In this document: piece after piece, positions 46,704 to 58,169 of the stretch
Layout: the number at the start of each line of letters is the position of its first letter
How positions within the stretch are numbered: the stretch's first letter is position 1
Source of the DNA: Microdochium bolleyi
Lineage: Eukaryota > Ascomycota > Sordariomycetes > Xylariales > Microdochiaceae
Direction: 5' to 3'
Length of the DNA: 64,000 nt
NCBI GenBank assembly: GCA_001566295.1
Contig: KQ964266.1
Span: 248,001-312,000 of the forward strand
Notes under the pieces: generated by a model
Told to the model about the DNA's origin: nothing
What the model saw: the letters and a program-made list of their open reading frames with translations, nothing else
The model's database searches: none
Position numbers and translations under genes: made by a program

Positions 46704-47965
46704 TCGGGTAGCTTCTGGCTTTCCTAGGACAGAAGCGTTTCGTCCGAAAGAGAGGAATTGTAGCTGAGAAAAGGTTGGCGTGGGAGGGGGTAGGGAAGTG
46801 GAGCCGGAGGAGGATGACCTGCAGGAAGTGGTGCAAAGAGGTCACGTCTCTTGGACTTGTCGGGCTCGATCAACAATTCAGTGGCCTTCCTGTACTTCAC
46901 GCCGATCTTGGCGCGAATCTCGGAGAAGAATTCTCCAATCTCCAGGAGGGATTTCTTGGCGTCCCGTTCGTCCTTCACCAACGAGGCCTGAGCCTCAACC
47001 TCCTTGCGCTTGCCGAGGGTCGACGAGAGCGACGGGGTGAGCTGAGGGTTGGCGATCTCCGTCACTTGATCGGGGGTGGCAGTGGGAGTGACAGGAGTGC
47101 CCTGGCCAGAAGTCTCTGAGTCACTGTCTTCCTCACCGTATAGAGCGTTGCAGGAGAAGGTTCCCGTGTACGGGGCCGGGGTGGGAGTTGCGGGATCCAC
47201 GTCCGCGTCCGCGTCCGAGGTGGGAGCGGTGGTGGGAGCAGCAGGGAGGGCAGGAGTGTCCTGGTCCGAAGTCTCGGAGTCACTGTCGTCCTCGCTGTAG
47301 ATATCGTTGCAGCCGAAAGTTCCCGTGTACGGGGCCGGGCTTGGAGATGCAGGTTCCGCGTCCGAGGTGGTGTCAGGGGCAGGCTGCGATGACTGAATGC
47401 CATCAGGTGACCAAGGCAAATGCTGGCGAGGTGTGGGCGTATCGGTGGTGGGCACAAAGCGATCCTCGTGTCTCATATGAGGTTCCTGGATCAGGGCGTT
47501 GCGCTTCGTGGTGACAGTGCCGCGTGGTGTCTGGAGCCGGGCAGAAGGGGGAACTGGGCGCTTGATCTTGCGGAGGTGCGAGGTGTCGTAACTGAGGGCG
47601 CTGCCTCCGAGCTCGATGTTGAGGACGAGGGCCTTGATGTGGTACAAACGCTGGGCGTGGAGCTGGTGACGGTTGCGTATCTCGGTGCAGACCTCGCAGT
47701 ACTCGACATGTGCGAGATCGTGCGGGCTGCCCGTGCAGGTGGTGGCGTTGGTGCGCTCGCCGTTGGCGATGGCGCTGCCGGAGCTGTCTGGGCCCAAGTA
47801 GGTACCCATGATGTCAGTCTCGAAGACGACAGGGAAGGAGCAATCGACGAAGGTCGAAGGGTGGGTAGTGTTCTGTGTGAACGACTGGTGAAGAGTGCTG
47901 CTGGTGGCTTGCGCGAGGCAGAGGAAGGTCAAGAAAGCAGTCACGAGGATCTGCCAGAAGAACAT
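46704..47965 (-). CDS. Candidate 5' exon of the SUMO protease, with in-frame TAG
   Basis: An ATG at 47965 opens 413 codons ending at TAG (46726-46724). Reading past that TAG, the same frame continues ESQKLPE to a good GTGAGT donor at 46703, and splicing to 46625 keeps phase with the protease exon. So either this is one 1274-residue gene broken by a nonsense codon, sequencing error or readthrough, or a separate 413-residue protein. It begins with a signal-peptide-like segment (MFFWQILVTAFLTFLCLAQA), unexpected for a nuclear protease, which may mean the true protease start lies within the ORF behind an unseen intron. Residues about 210-310 contain two copies of a motif PAPYTGTF-x-CN-x-x-Y followed by a DSDSETS acidic block. 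The region near residue 335 is KRKEVEAQASLVKDERDAKK, basic and helical. No known domain. Confidence 0.55.
47091..47357 (-). repeat. Imperfect direct repeat of about 109 bases within coding sequence
   Basis: Two units, about 47091-47199 and 47249-47357, are similar along their length. They share the block encoding APYTGTF and the DSDSETS acidic segment. The spacing unit between them is Ala/Thr/Asp-rich. It indicates an intragenic tandem duplication. Confidence 0.8.
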
Positions 47966-49592
47966 TGGTGGATGTGGGAAGGTGTTACGGTATGCAGAGA
48001 TGCAGGTGCGATGCTGATGGATGTGTCGAGAGCTTTACGTGCTGAAGGCTGGGAAAAGGCTCGAAGGTGAAGAGGAAAGAGAGACAGAGACGGGTGGCAG
48101 AGGGGCAGTCGAGTTGCAGAAGTAAACAGAGGATGGCTGGCACTCGCCGACCAGGCAGTGACGCAGCAGGCAGTGGGCAGCGGCGACGTCAATACAGCAA
48201 GCATACGTTACCGGCCTCAAGCCTGCATCTGTCCGGAGGAGCATTGTCGCGGCGGGCAGCGGGCGGTGCGCCCGTTGCCGGAGATACCAGGAGCCGGAGG
48301 GGAGAGGGAGCAAAAGCGCAGCAACAACAGCGGGCGAAAGCAGAAAACCGTCCATTAATCACAGTGGCAGTACATACCTGTGCAGGTGGGTGCAGCACGC
48401 TACGACGAGTGTTAGAGCGCAGGCATCGCGGCTCGGTAAGGGGGGCGACGACAAGAGCGGTGATGCTTGTGCTTGGAGGTTTTGGAGTCAGCTGGCTCCG
48501 GTCGACGTCGGGCGCGCCACGGCGCGCGCGAGCAAAACCCCGGGCCGCTCAGACCCCTGCTGCCCTTGTCTCTCCGATGGGCTCGCCGTGCCGCCATGCG
48601 CGCCCCACGAAGCTGTCATAAGTCACGTAGACTTCTTTGGTGCATGCACCCTTGCTCCTCCAAGTCACTTATTGCTCACCTCGACCTCACCTGCCCACTG
48701 CTTTCAGTTATGTGACCCGGGATCAGAATTCTTGACACCCGCATTCAGTCCATTGTTTGAATTTCTTCAGTGGGAACTTCTTGACGTTGTCGACCGCGGC
48801 GGCTGTGCACGTGTGTGCCTGAGGCAGCACTCCATGCAACCGTTAGTCAGCACTCTTGCCAATGTGCCAGGTAGAAGGTACAAGCCCCGACACACCGAAC
48901 TGCTCCATCGCCCTGCCCCACTCCGGCAGCCAGTCCGCGCCCGGGCAGGTTCAGCTGGCCTCCGACCTCGAAGCAACAAGAATCACAGCCGCGTGTATGG
49001 AGTGGGATACGAACAGTAAAGCCTTGCAATCATAGAGACTTTCGGTAGGTTATATTTCAATTACACATCTTGTATAATAAAGTTGCTTAAGATTTTGTAT
49101 ATTACTCGAAAGTAACATTTCTTTAAATATGAAACAACTTGCAAACACTCACATGAGATCCACGCCTCTCGCAACTCATTTATGGTAACCCTGAATAGGA
49201 GTGCCGCGTACAAATTGTCGCCGCACTTGATGACTTGATGAAAATTTACCATCAAGCCAAGGCTCTCCAAGCTCTGAACTCAACCCCAAAACTCGGCATT
49301 CTGCAGCTCGGTGTGGACTGTAAAAACACATCACATCACATCACATGCATGCATACACAAGATCTTTAGCAAAAGTCTTTGACAACATTGGTTCAGAACT
49401 TTAAGTAACCTGAAAGGGTAATCTAAAAGAAGAAGCGAAAAAAACGCCCGATGATGCTATGCTATTGAAAAATCCACGACGTTATGTACACGCGACAACT
49501 ATCAAACACTGAAAGCCACCGCACCACCTTCTTCTGTGTATTGTGAGTTCGCAGAGCGGCTCCCGGAGCAAGGAACAATGAAGACGCTATCT
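47966..49592. other. Intergenic region with an AT-rich patch
   Basis: 1.6 kb. The part next to 47965 is GC-rich with open frames on both strands and no domain. The stretch around 49040-49140 is markedly AT-rich, and a CATCA-type repeat lies near 49.33 kb. It probably includes the 5' flank of the SUMO-protease locus and the 3' flank of the monooxygenase. Confidence 0.45.
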
Positions 49593-51729
49593 TTACAGCT
49601 GGGACATGACTTCGCCCAGCCTCCGGGTGCAGAAGGTGTTGAAGTACTCGTTGAGCGCGTCGACGGTGCCGCTGCCCTCGACCAGGCTGACGACGACGCC
49701 GATGTACCCGTCGGGGCGGACGACGACGACGCCGCCCTTCTCAGGGTCGAGACCCATCTTGGCATGGGCGGCGGCCGTGGCGCCCTTGGGCGCGCGCAGG
49801 TCAAGCCGGTCGTCGGCGTACACGAGACCGCGGTAGCGGCTGAGCAGCTCGGGGACGTCGCGGGACACCTCGACCTGGTTGTGGTGCGCGGCGAAGATGG
49901 TCGCGAAGGTGAAGTGCATGCTGTGCGGGTTGTAGCTCTCGTGGTACGAGACCTTGTCGAGGTCGGCGCGCATGTAGGAGGTGAGGTACGACCTCTTCTT
50001 GCCGGAGAAGAAGGCGAAGTCCTTGAGGGCCTTGGCGGTGGCGGTGGGCTGGCCGGCGAAGACGTAGATGCGGAAGGAGCCGTTGAGGGGGATCTCCTGC
50101 TCGAGGTGCACGACGTTGGCGTCCGCGATGCGGGTGACGTCGGCGTTGATCATGAGGCGACCGGTCTCGAGCTTGGTGCCCTTGGGGTGGATCAGGGACG
50201 ACTTGGCAGGGTGGCTGGAAGACCAGTTGAGGGCGTTCGGCTTGTAGGCGACTCCATAGCCGCTCGTGAAGGCGCAGGACTCCTTGAAGGTCTTGACGAA
50301 CTCGTTCTCCTCCATGAAGGAGTCGCTGCTGTTGTCCGACGCGGCCTGAACCTCGTTCGCCGCGGGCGGGCGGGCGGAGAAGAGCTTGGCGTACTTGTTG
50401 TCGAAGGCCAGGAGGGACTCGGCGACCTCCTTGCGCTCGGGCTCATAAGTCGTCAGAAGAGCACGGGCAGCGAAGCCGCTCTCGACGGCGTGGATCTTCC
50501 AGGCGAGGTTCTGCGCGTCGAGGAAGGCAGTGTTCATACCCTGACCAGCTTTGGGCTGTTTGGTTGTTAGCTTTTATGGTCTTCTGTGCCAAGTGAAGCA
50601 TCCGGCCGTGTCACTTACGCTGTGTGTATGGCAGGCATCACCACCGAGGAAGACGCGGTGGTCCAGAGTGTACTTGTCCGCGATACCCTGGCCGATAGGG
50701 TAGGCCGAGTACCACTCAACGCGCTCCCACTCGATGTGGTAAGGCTGGAGGATCTTCTTGGCAGACTCCTGAACCTCCTCGACAGTGGCGGTCTTGCGGG
50801 GGTTCCAGTCGGGGTCGGTGGACGAGGCAAGCTGGATGTAGAGGCGGACCATGTTGTCCTCACGGGGAATGACCATGATGGAGCCGTGCTGGGAGTGGAT
50901 GGTGCATTTCATCTGCAGATTCCGCGTTAGTTGACCCGCACTCTCAGAATCGACTTTGGGCTCCATTCGCCACATACCTTGATGTCAGGGAAGTCGGTCT
51001 TGACAACACCATCCATGACACCCCACACGTGGGCGATGGGGTCCTTGTGGGTGATGCCGATGCCGAGCGTCTCGCGGACCGAGGACCGCGCGCCCTCGCC
51101 ACTGAAGAGGTATTTTGCGCGAACGACCTGCTGGAAGGTGCCGTCGGTGTGCTCGAGGTGGACCTCGACGGGGTAGTCCGGGTTGGCCTGCTCGTCCGAG
51201 GTGAAGGACTTGATGGTCCAGGGCCGCTGGACCTCGACGCCGTGCTTGGCAAGGTCGTCGATGAAGACGCGCTCGATGAGGCCCTGGTGGAGGAGCGTGG
51301 TGAAGGGGTAGCGGGCGTCGATGAAGTCGGGGCAGCTGGCCCAGGTGCCAGTTCTGGTGATGCCGGATTTGCCGTTCTTGGGAGGGTCCCAGAAGGCAAC
51401 CTCGTAGACCTTGGCGGGCTGGTGGGCCATGATGGCGGCCTTGAGGCCCATGTTGCGCAGCAGGTCGAGGGATCTGGGCTGGATACCATCGGCACGGCCG
51501 GTTGGCGTAGGCTCGGAGCGGTTGTCAATGTGCTTGACCTTGTAGCCCCAGCGGGCGAGACATGTCGACAGGACGAGGCCTACGGGGCCAGCACCGACAA
51601 TGACTGTGAAAAGGAGCAAAACGTCAGTCGACCAGTCGCAAAGGACGAAAACGAGTAGTGACCAGGGACTAGCTTACCAATGTCATAGTAGGGGTAGTGC
51701 TCGCCCTTGGAGGGTTGTTGCTCCATCAT
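49593..51729 (-). CDS. FAD-dependent aromatic monooxygenase (phenol 2-monooxygenase family)
   Basis: Four exons on the minus strand: 51729-51678, 51603-50978, 50912-50619 and 50555-49593, giving 644 aa. Introns are 63-74 bases. The FAD-binding GxGxxG ([13 protein letters not shown]) begins near residue 18, right after the first intron. [18 protein letters not shown] follows, as in phenol hydroxylases, and the second FAD motif [17 protein letters not shown] spans the third intron (about 316-331). The C-terminal 180 residues form the thioredoxin-like dimerisation domain of this family ([13 protein letters not shown] near the end). Members hydroxylate phenolic or benzoic substrates with NAD(P)H; the substrate cannot be read from the sequence. 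No other catabolic or biosynthetic genes lie beside it. Start: ATG ATG tandem, first one used. Confidence 0.92.
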
Positions 51730-53242
51730 GACGAGATTTGCAAATCGGAGCTGGAGGGAGTTGGAGTCGGAGGGTTCTCCACACTTTTGGGGAAGTCGCG
51801 CGAGATCCAAGCTTTGCGCACTTGTCGGATGTGTGGCGGGCTCGGCGCAATCAAGAGACAAAGTGCTCTGCAAGACAGGGAAGCAAATACGGAAGTGGTA
51901 TCACTCTGTGTCGTGGTGGTTGGCGGTTGCGGGTGTGTCGTCGTTGACTTGGGGCCAATGACGAAACCAGTTGGAGAAGGTGGGCTGGCCTGGTTGGGGT
52001 ATGCGCAGCGCGGAGCGGACAGAGGCGCGAGGACAGTGATCGAGAGGACAGTGATCGAGAGGATGGCTGACCAAAGTTGCAGAGACGACTGGGGAGATCA
52101 GAGGCCGAGCAGAAGGGAGGGCCGGCGCCAGGTATTTAACCCAGGGGTCCGCGATGGGGAGGAGAGGGCGACTCGCGAGGCGAGGTCCCGAAGGTCAGTC
52201 CCGACAGCCAGGATGGGGAACCCATGTGGGCTCCAGAACACCACGGCTGGCCAAGGCAATGGATCACGGCAACGAGTCGAGCGAGGGTTGGCGGGCTGGT
52301 GGAGTCTGCGCGTGGGCGCTTTCTGGGGTGCCTCTTGGCCTGGCCTGGGGCAGCACACACCTCTGCCCAAGGCAGCGCATGTCAGCGCAACGGCAACAAA
52401 GGCCGGCATGTCCAGAAGCGGATCCTGGGAGCGTGTCTGGCTCGTCTTGGGGGCTGCGCAGATGGCCGTGGAGGGCTCGGATGGCGTCGCCGGCTGCGAG
52501 CTCCCGCCCCGCTCGCGTCCCCGGGAATTGGAAACGGGAGTTCGCTTTGCGGGGCCGCTCCTCCCAGATCTCAAATGTCGAATGCGCCGCCGGGTGGGGG
52601 CCACTCCCTTCAGCACCCTGGGGCATGGAACGCCAGGATTCGGACACAGCGCGGTGTTGTTGGGCCAGTCAAGGCTGGACGGCACGGCATCATCTGGCGT
52701 GGGCAGGCCTGCACCATCATGTGTCCGAATCCTGCTGAGAGGGTCTGGTCCGGCCGTTGCGTCTTCCTCCACATCAGCCGACCCGACCCGAGCTTGAACG
52801 CTTTCCAAGGATCCATCCTTTACAATCCATACATGTCCCATCCTCGCAGTATTCCCACTGTTGGCCAAACGCCGAGATCTGGAGCCGATACCCGCCAGCC
52901 CATGGCAGAGGTCAACATCTAGTTTCTGCACTTTTTCACTCCTGTGTGTAAGGACGTAGGACCAGCCGGCAGCACATTGCTTAATACAATCAAGGCGCGA
53001 TGGCTTCATCAGCCGTCTTGACGACTTTAGGCAAGCATGGACAGCACGCATCGGGGTTGCAATGGCCACAACGACACGGCTGTCGCTTCACATTTCGTTT
53101 TGGCGTGGACCGCGCGGTGAACGGTGCAAAACAGTTCCATTAGGCGCTACAACGAGGATCACGGAAGAGCGGGTAGCCATTGGTCACCTGGCTGCCTTTA
53201 CGCTCACTTCTAGAGTCGACTTCGATCTTCGCCACCATGCAG
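51730..53242. other. GC-rich intergenic region with long overlapping ORFs
   Basis: 1.5 kb upstream of the monooxygenase. ORFs of 230-370 residues are open on both strands at once, which argues for base composition rather than genes. They lack domains and have no supporting splice sites. Contains a 15-bp inverted repeat and a tandem 15-base duplication (52029-52062). Confidence 0.5.
52634..52734. repeat. Perfect 15-bp inverted repeat, 71-base spacer
   Basis: Left arm 52634-52648 (CAGGATTCGGACACA) and right arm 52720-52734 are exact reverse complements. It lies about 900-1000 bases upstream of the monooxygenase start. No other transposon feature is seen. Confidence 0.85.
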
Positions 53243-55646
53243 TCAAGCAGATGCAGTGAGGCCCATGTCGGAATAGAAGGCGTCGCTGCTCGGCTTGCGG
53301 CCAAGGAACTGCTCAAGCGTCAGCATCTCGTCCTGGCTGCCTCCGCGCTCAAGCACCGTGTGCCGGTAGCGCCGGCCCTCCTTGCCGTTCATGGGGTTGC
53401 CTTTGAACACCGAGTAAAACATGTCGGTGCTGTACACCTGCGAAGACAGATAGCCGTAGTAGCCAGCGTCGTAACCGCCGATAAGATGCCCAAAGGTGGC
53501 CTGGCCGTTACCCCAGGTGCTGGGCTCGCCGAGAGCCTCGGGTCCAGCCAGGCCAGCGATCTCCGACCGTAGCTGGTTGTACAGACTGCTAACATCCAGC
53601 CTTTCTAGCTCGGCATGACTCTTGGGGGTGTGCACAGTCATGTCGAAGATGCCAAAGTGCAACTGGCGCAAGTTGAACAGCGCGTCGTTGACATGCTTGG
53701 TCGAGATGAGCTTCTCGATGAGCTCATCGGGAATGTTCTTGCCGGTCTGGTAGTGGCTCGAGAGCGATCTGAGCTGACTGGGCGTCCAACACCAGTTCTC
53801 AAGCATCTGGCTGGGCGCTTCGACGAAATCTCGTACAGTCGACGTGCCATGGAAGCGGCTGGTGAGTGTGCGGCCAGCCAGGTCGTGTATGCCGTGGCCG
53901 AGCTCGTGGAACAGAGTGACGACTTCGTCATGCTTGAGCAGAGACGGCTTCGAGGCCGTGGGCTTCGAGAAGTTGCAGACAAGTGCTGTTGCTGGGTATC
54001 GCCGTGTTCCGTCAGGCTTCTGGAAGCCGGGCTGCAGACTGAAGTTGGCGGCATGGCCGTACTTGCCCTGCCGAGGGTGGAGGTCGAGATACAAGTAGCC
54101 AACAAAGCCGTCGCCTTCGGAAGCATCATCCCAAACGGAGAAGATGATGACATCTTCATGCCAAGCAATGTCTCCGGCCTTGCCAGTTGGGGACAGCTTC
54201 TGCCGGTCCTCGGGACCGAGCTCGACAAACACGAGACCGAAGATCTCTTCGAAGATCTGGAGCATACCCCTGATGGTATTCTGCAGAGGGAAGTACTCGG
54301 CGATCTGGTTCTCGTCGATGCTGTACTCTTGCTCGATGATCATGCGGTCGTAGAAACGGTGGTCCCAGAGGTAGTAGTTGCCGTCGGGTTGTAGTCCGCG
54401 CGACTCTTCGTCCTTCTTCTTCAGAGCATACAGCGCCTCCCTCTCTTTATCGCCTCCGGGGCCCAGACGAGTACGAAGGTCTGACAAAAACGTGGTGACA
54501 GTGTCGGTTGTCTTAGCCATCTTGTCTTCGATCCGGAAAGCTGCGTGGTTCGGGTAGCCAAGAAGCCGAGCGGCTTCGTCGCGAAGAAGGATTGCCTCCT
54601 TGAACAGAGGTACGTTTTGGTTGCACTAGGTATACTGATTAGCCACTGGTAAAATGCTGCATCCGTGGTGCGGTACGTACCTTGTTCTCGTTGGCGATGA
54701 AGACCTTCTTCCGCGTCTCGGGGTTCTTGGCGAACTTCAACGTGGGGAAGAGATCCGGGTACTTGAAGCTCAGTTTGACCTTGCCAGCATTCTCTCCCTC
54801 GCCCTTCTCCAGGCCATCCAAGACATCGGATGGAACACCATCAAGCTCCTCCTTGGTGAACCACAGACCACCGTTCTCTTCGTTGAGAGCCTTTTGAAAT
54901 TGGATTGTGATCTGGCTCAAGCTCTTCTTGATCTCCTTGAAGCGGTCCCGCTGGGGTCCCTTGGGGAGACCGAGGCCGTTTCTGATGTAGCCTTTCCGCT
55001 GCTTCTCGAGGAGACGGACTCGCTCGGGCTCAAGGCGGGGCTCGTTGGTTTTCTGGTTGGCGTAGGCGGCGTCGACGAGCTGGAAGACATCCTCGCGCAT
55101 GTTGCACTCGATGTCGAAGTCGTCCATGAGCTTGGTAGCTTCGGTAGAAGCATTGCGGAGCTCTTCGTCGGCAGAGACATACTGGTAGAAGCCCAGGATG
55201 CGACCAGAGAGCTGAGACTGGTCCTCGTCCTCGATCATGGGCGCCATAGCCGAGGAGTAGGACGCTTTATCCGCGGGGACCTCTGCAACGAGCTTGTCGA
55301 GGAGGGTCCGCGTGGATTCGCAGAGAGCCTTGGCATCTTCGACGATGGAGGTCTTTGTGCCGACAAAGGTTGGCGGCGCCTGGGGAGGACTCTTGTACTT
55401 GTCGGGGGCCATGGTGGAAGACGTGACGTGCCGGAGGGTGTGTGGTGAGAAGTGGTGCTGGTGCTGGTGTGCTGTATATAGTGGCCGGAGATGGGTATGG
55501 CTCAGGAGGGAGCTGAACCGGCTCAGAGCTCGTGGGAACGCCAGGTTGAAGAAGACGGCGAGCAGGCCGACCAGCAGCGAGACCAGAAGGAGAAGGATGC
55601 GGCGGGGGAGGGGTCGAGATCGAGGGGCTGCAGCAGAGCGGGACAT
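53243..55646 (-). CDS. M3 family metallopeptidase (saccharolysin/thimet oligopeptidase type)
   Basis: Two exons on the minus strand: 55646-54681 and 54625-53243, with a 55-base intron, giving 782 aa. The zinc motif HELGH lies near residue 562, with the third ligand region EAPSQMLENW about 28 residues later. RRYPATALVCNF and MFYSVFKGNP are typical of fungal MepB/Prd1 oligopeptidases, which degrade peptides of roughly 5-20 residues. The first 78 residues hold a basic stretch and a strong hydrophobic helix (ILLLLVSLLVGLLAVFF), atypical for this usually cytosolic or mitochondrial enzyme. An ATG at 55412 with an excellent context (CCACCATGG) would start a 704-residue form of the usual family length, and a TATA-like element lies 63 bases ahead of it. 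The long form may be an alternative isoform or a fortuitous extension. Confidence 0.92.
55475..55480 (-). promoter_or_regulatory. Candidate internal TATA box of the M3 peptidase
   Basis: TATATA within CTATATAC on the minus strand, 63 bases upstream of the ATG at 55412. It lies inside the codons of the putative N-terminal extension. Confidence 0.45.
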
Positions 55647-56544
55647 GTGAAGTTGGCAGGAGCTTGCTCCAATGAGATCTGGTGGCGGGACGACGGCATC
55701 GCCAGATCACAACCTTAGGAGTCTCCGCATCATGCGCGCGCCCGCATCAGTGAACCCCGCGGCCTTGCTATCTCCTTCCAGTAAGACAGGCGCGAGCAGT
55801 CAAAGTAAGTTAGCGGCGATGGCAGGGGTCCCAGGAGGTGCCACCAGGATGCGGAGAGCTCGTTACAGGGCGGTGCTGCTTATGTAATTACACGCAACGT
55901 CAAGTCTGTCCGAGGGCTTCGAGGCGCCGTTGGCGTCGCTCTTGAGCTTGCAAATAGGCCCCTCAGGTCTTCTGGGGACGATGTAGTGCTCGGAGCGCTG
56001 GCTGTGGCCAGATATCGCAGGCGAAGTCCACGGACAGTCGATCAAGGGACGTCGTGTCTTCCGATTACTTGCCCTGAAAGACGGCCTTCAGAAGCATCAC
56101 CCTCCGACAAACATGGGCATCGCGGAACAACAACGGTGTCTTGGGCCTTCAAGAAGAATCTTGATGTCATCGCTGATATGTCTGCTTGTAACATGCCAGT
56201 ATGGCCCCAGAGTCCGGTCAATGCATGCCAAGAGGGCAGCTGCACACAACACTGGAGCGGTCCCAGTCACGGTCAGCGCTGGGACACCTAAGGTACCTTC
56301 AGTGAGGTAGGTCACGCCTGCCTTTCCAGGAACAGGCAACCACGACTCGCCTACTAACTTTCATGGATGACTTCACATCAAACGGCCGCATGGCCGAACT
56401 TGCACACCCTCCAAGTCGGCATGTGTGCACTTACAGCCCCGGCTCACCAGGTCAGCAAGACCCGCCGAACAGTTTCTCCCGCGCATCAACAAGGGCCCTT
56501 GGAGTAGAGACAGCTGCGAGTTGTGTTCAGGCCGCCCTGACACC
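55647..56544. other. Divergent region between M3 peptidase and the orphan gene
   Basis: About 900 bases with no recognised gene. It should contain the promoters of both flanking divergent genes. ORFs of about 70-100 residues lack features. Confidence 0.5.
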
Positions 56545-58169
56545 ATGGCGTTCCGCCGGAAGAAGTCCAAGACAGACATCCTTAGCCCCAATGCACACTC
56601 TACCGGATCCTCCCCGGCGCAGAACAAGACAACGCAAGGGCCTCAAGAGCCAGACAAATCAGCACCGCAGTCATCTCCCTTATGCCGGCCGGGCTATAAC
56701 GAGCACAGTATGGTCATTTTTGGCCCCTCGCATCTTGGGCGCGCAGGCTGACTTGGTTTAGAATGCCGCAATGTCCTGGTCAGATACTGCGCGCATATCC
56801 CCAGAAACTACCAATACAAGGATGGCATTCAGCGCGTGAGTGCTGAGCAGCCCTGACGCTGGCTCGCAGCTGACAACCACACCTAGATCTTCCTCGTCTT
56901 ACGCGAACATATCGGCGACGAGAACATGGACCTGGCAGGCGGGGTTCTGTACGAACTGATCGAGATCGACTGCGAACATACCGACGACGCCGGTGCCGCA
57001 TACCAGCGTTGGCGATATGACCATATGTGGAGACATGTCAGTCGAATCTGACATCGCGAGTCGCACCTTAGCATGAATACTGACCACCCGCGCCTTCTCA
57101 GTCCGACTTTGAGCTTCCACACGTTCCGCACATGACAACGATCACCCCTTCCATCGTCCCGACCTCGAAACTAGAGAAATGGAGGGCAGCTCACCCAGAG
57201 AGGTATCCCTTCGTGCTCTCAGACTCAGCACCGGCTACCGCCAGATCTTCAGCAGAACCGACTTGCATTCGAACACAAAAGTCTTGGTTGATAGACAATA
57301 CTTTCTATGTATCCTCACGGCAGCTGGGCACTCGACCTGTCGAGATATTCTCAGACGCCAAAGAATTCCACGAGATGCAGTGGAACACAGCAGTAGGGAT
57401 GAGTGGCAGACTCATTCAAGAGCGCGAAGTTTCCATCAGTTCCTCGGTCCGCTGCTCCGACCTGCCTTCCCCGACAGCGACCGATTCAACGTCTCTCAAG
57501 TCATCCCTAAGCAGGAGGAGGTCTCTGTTGAGATCTTCTGTGCTCCAGAGGCTCCTGAGTAGGATGGACCAGACCATACCAACACCACAACCCCATGCGA
57601 AAAGACGGAGCTGGATACCATCCGCCCTCGGACTCGAGTCTGACCAGCTTTTCAACAGGCGGAAATCGCGAGTTGATTCGGCAATTATGGCCATTCCTCT
57701 GCCTGACGAAAGTAGATACCAGAATGGCATATTTGCAAGGAAGAACATGCTCGTGGCGAAGGGTAATGCCTTGCCATCATATCTCGCTTTGGGACACATG
57801 CCAACCGCGGAGACAAAGGCAACAGAAGCGCTTATGGCAGTGATAGTATCTGCACACATGGAAATTCCTCCGGAGCGGCCGTTCCGTGGTCCATTTACGC
57901 CCCAGCTTGGCTTCGACGGCGGACTCGACTACCAGTGGCCAAAGCCTCCATCAACTATCACTATTCAGCGCTTCGACGCCCCACAAGAGGCGAGCCCCTC
58001 ATCTCGCCTTCAGAGCGAGTCTGACCAAAGCCCTTGTGAGCAAGCTCGGCGCAACGTCTCCGAACTCCGCAGAAGGCGGCGGCAGGGAGTGATATTTGAC
58101 GTCGCTGGATCACCTCCCTGGGGCAGTCAATTTCCGAACCAAAGAGTGACCACGAGGCGACGTATTTGA
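56545..58169 (+). CDS. Orphan four-exon protein
   Basis: Exons 56545-56707, 56762-56835, 56887-57036 and 57102-58169 give 484 aa. The model is supported by three short canonical introns (54, 51 and 65 bases) that keep frame and by a good start context (CACCATGG). Residues about 55-150 look like a compact folded region: CRNVLVRYCAHIPRNYQYKDG, then LVLREHIGDENMDLAGG, then AYQRWRYDHMWRHSDFELPHV. The rest is disordered, rich in Ser, Arg and Pro, with a basic KSSLSRRRSLL block near 270 and a C-terminal LRRRRRQG. No known domain is recognised; it looks like a filamentous-fungus-specific protein. Confidence 0.75.

Noticed and set aside
48067..48621. 184-codon plus-strand ORF upstream of the SUMO-protease locus
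   Set aside because: Arg/Gly/Ala-rich composition from GC-rich leader sequence; no conserved motif.
49536..50570. 344-codon ORF antisense to the monooxygenase exon
   Set aside because: A composition shadow of the well-supported FAD monooxygenase exon (Glu/Gly/Val-rich, no domain).
51697..53069. Long plus- and minus-strand ORFs (366 and 323 codons) between monooxygenase and M3 peptidase
   Set aside because: Several frames are open at once in GC-rich sequence, with no domain, splice sites or plausible start context; treated as intergenic.
53615..54394. 259-codon ORF antisense to the M3 peptidase
   Set aside because: Overlaps the catalytic region of a clear metallopeptidase and lacks any feature of its own.
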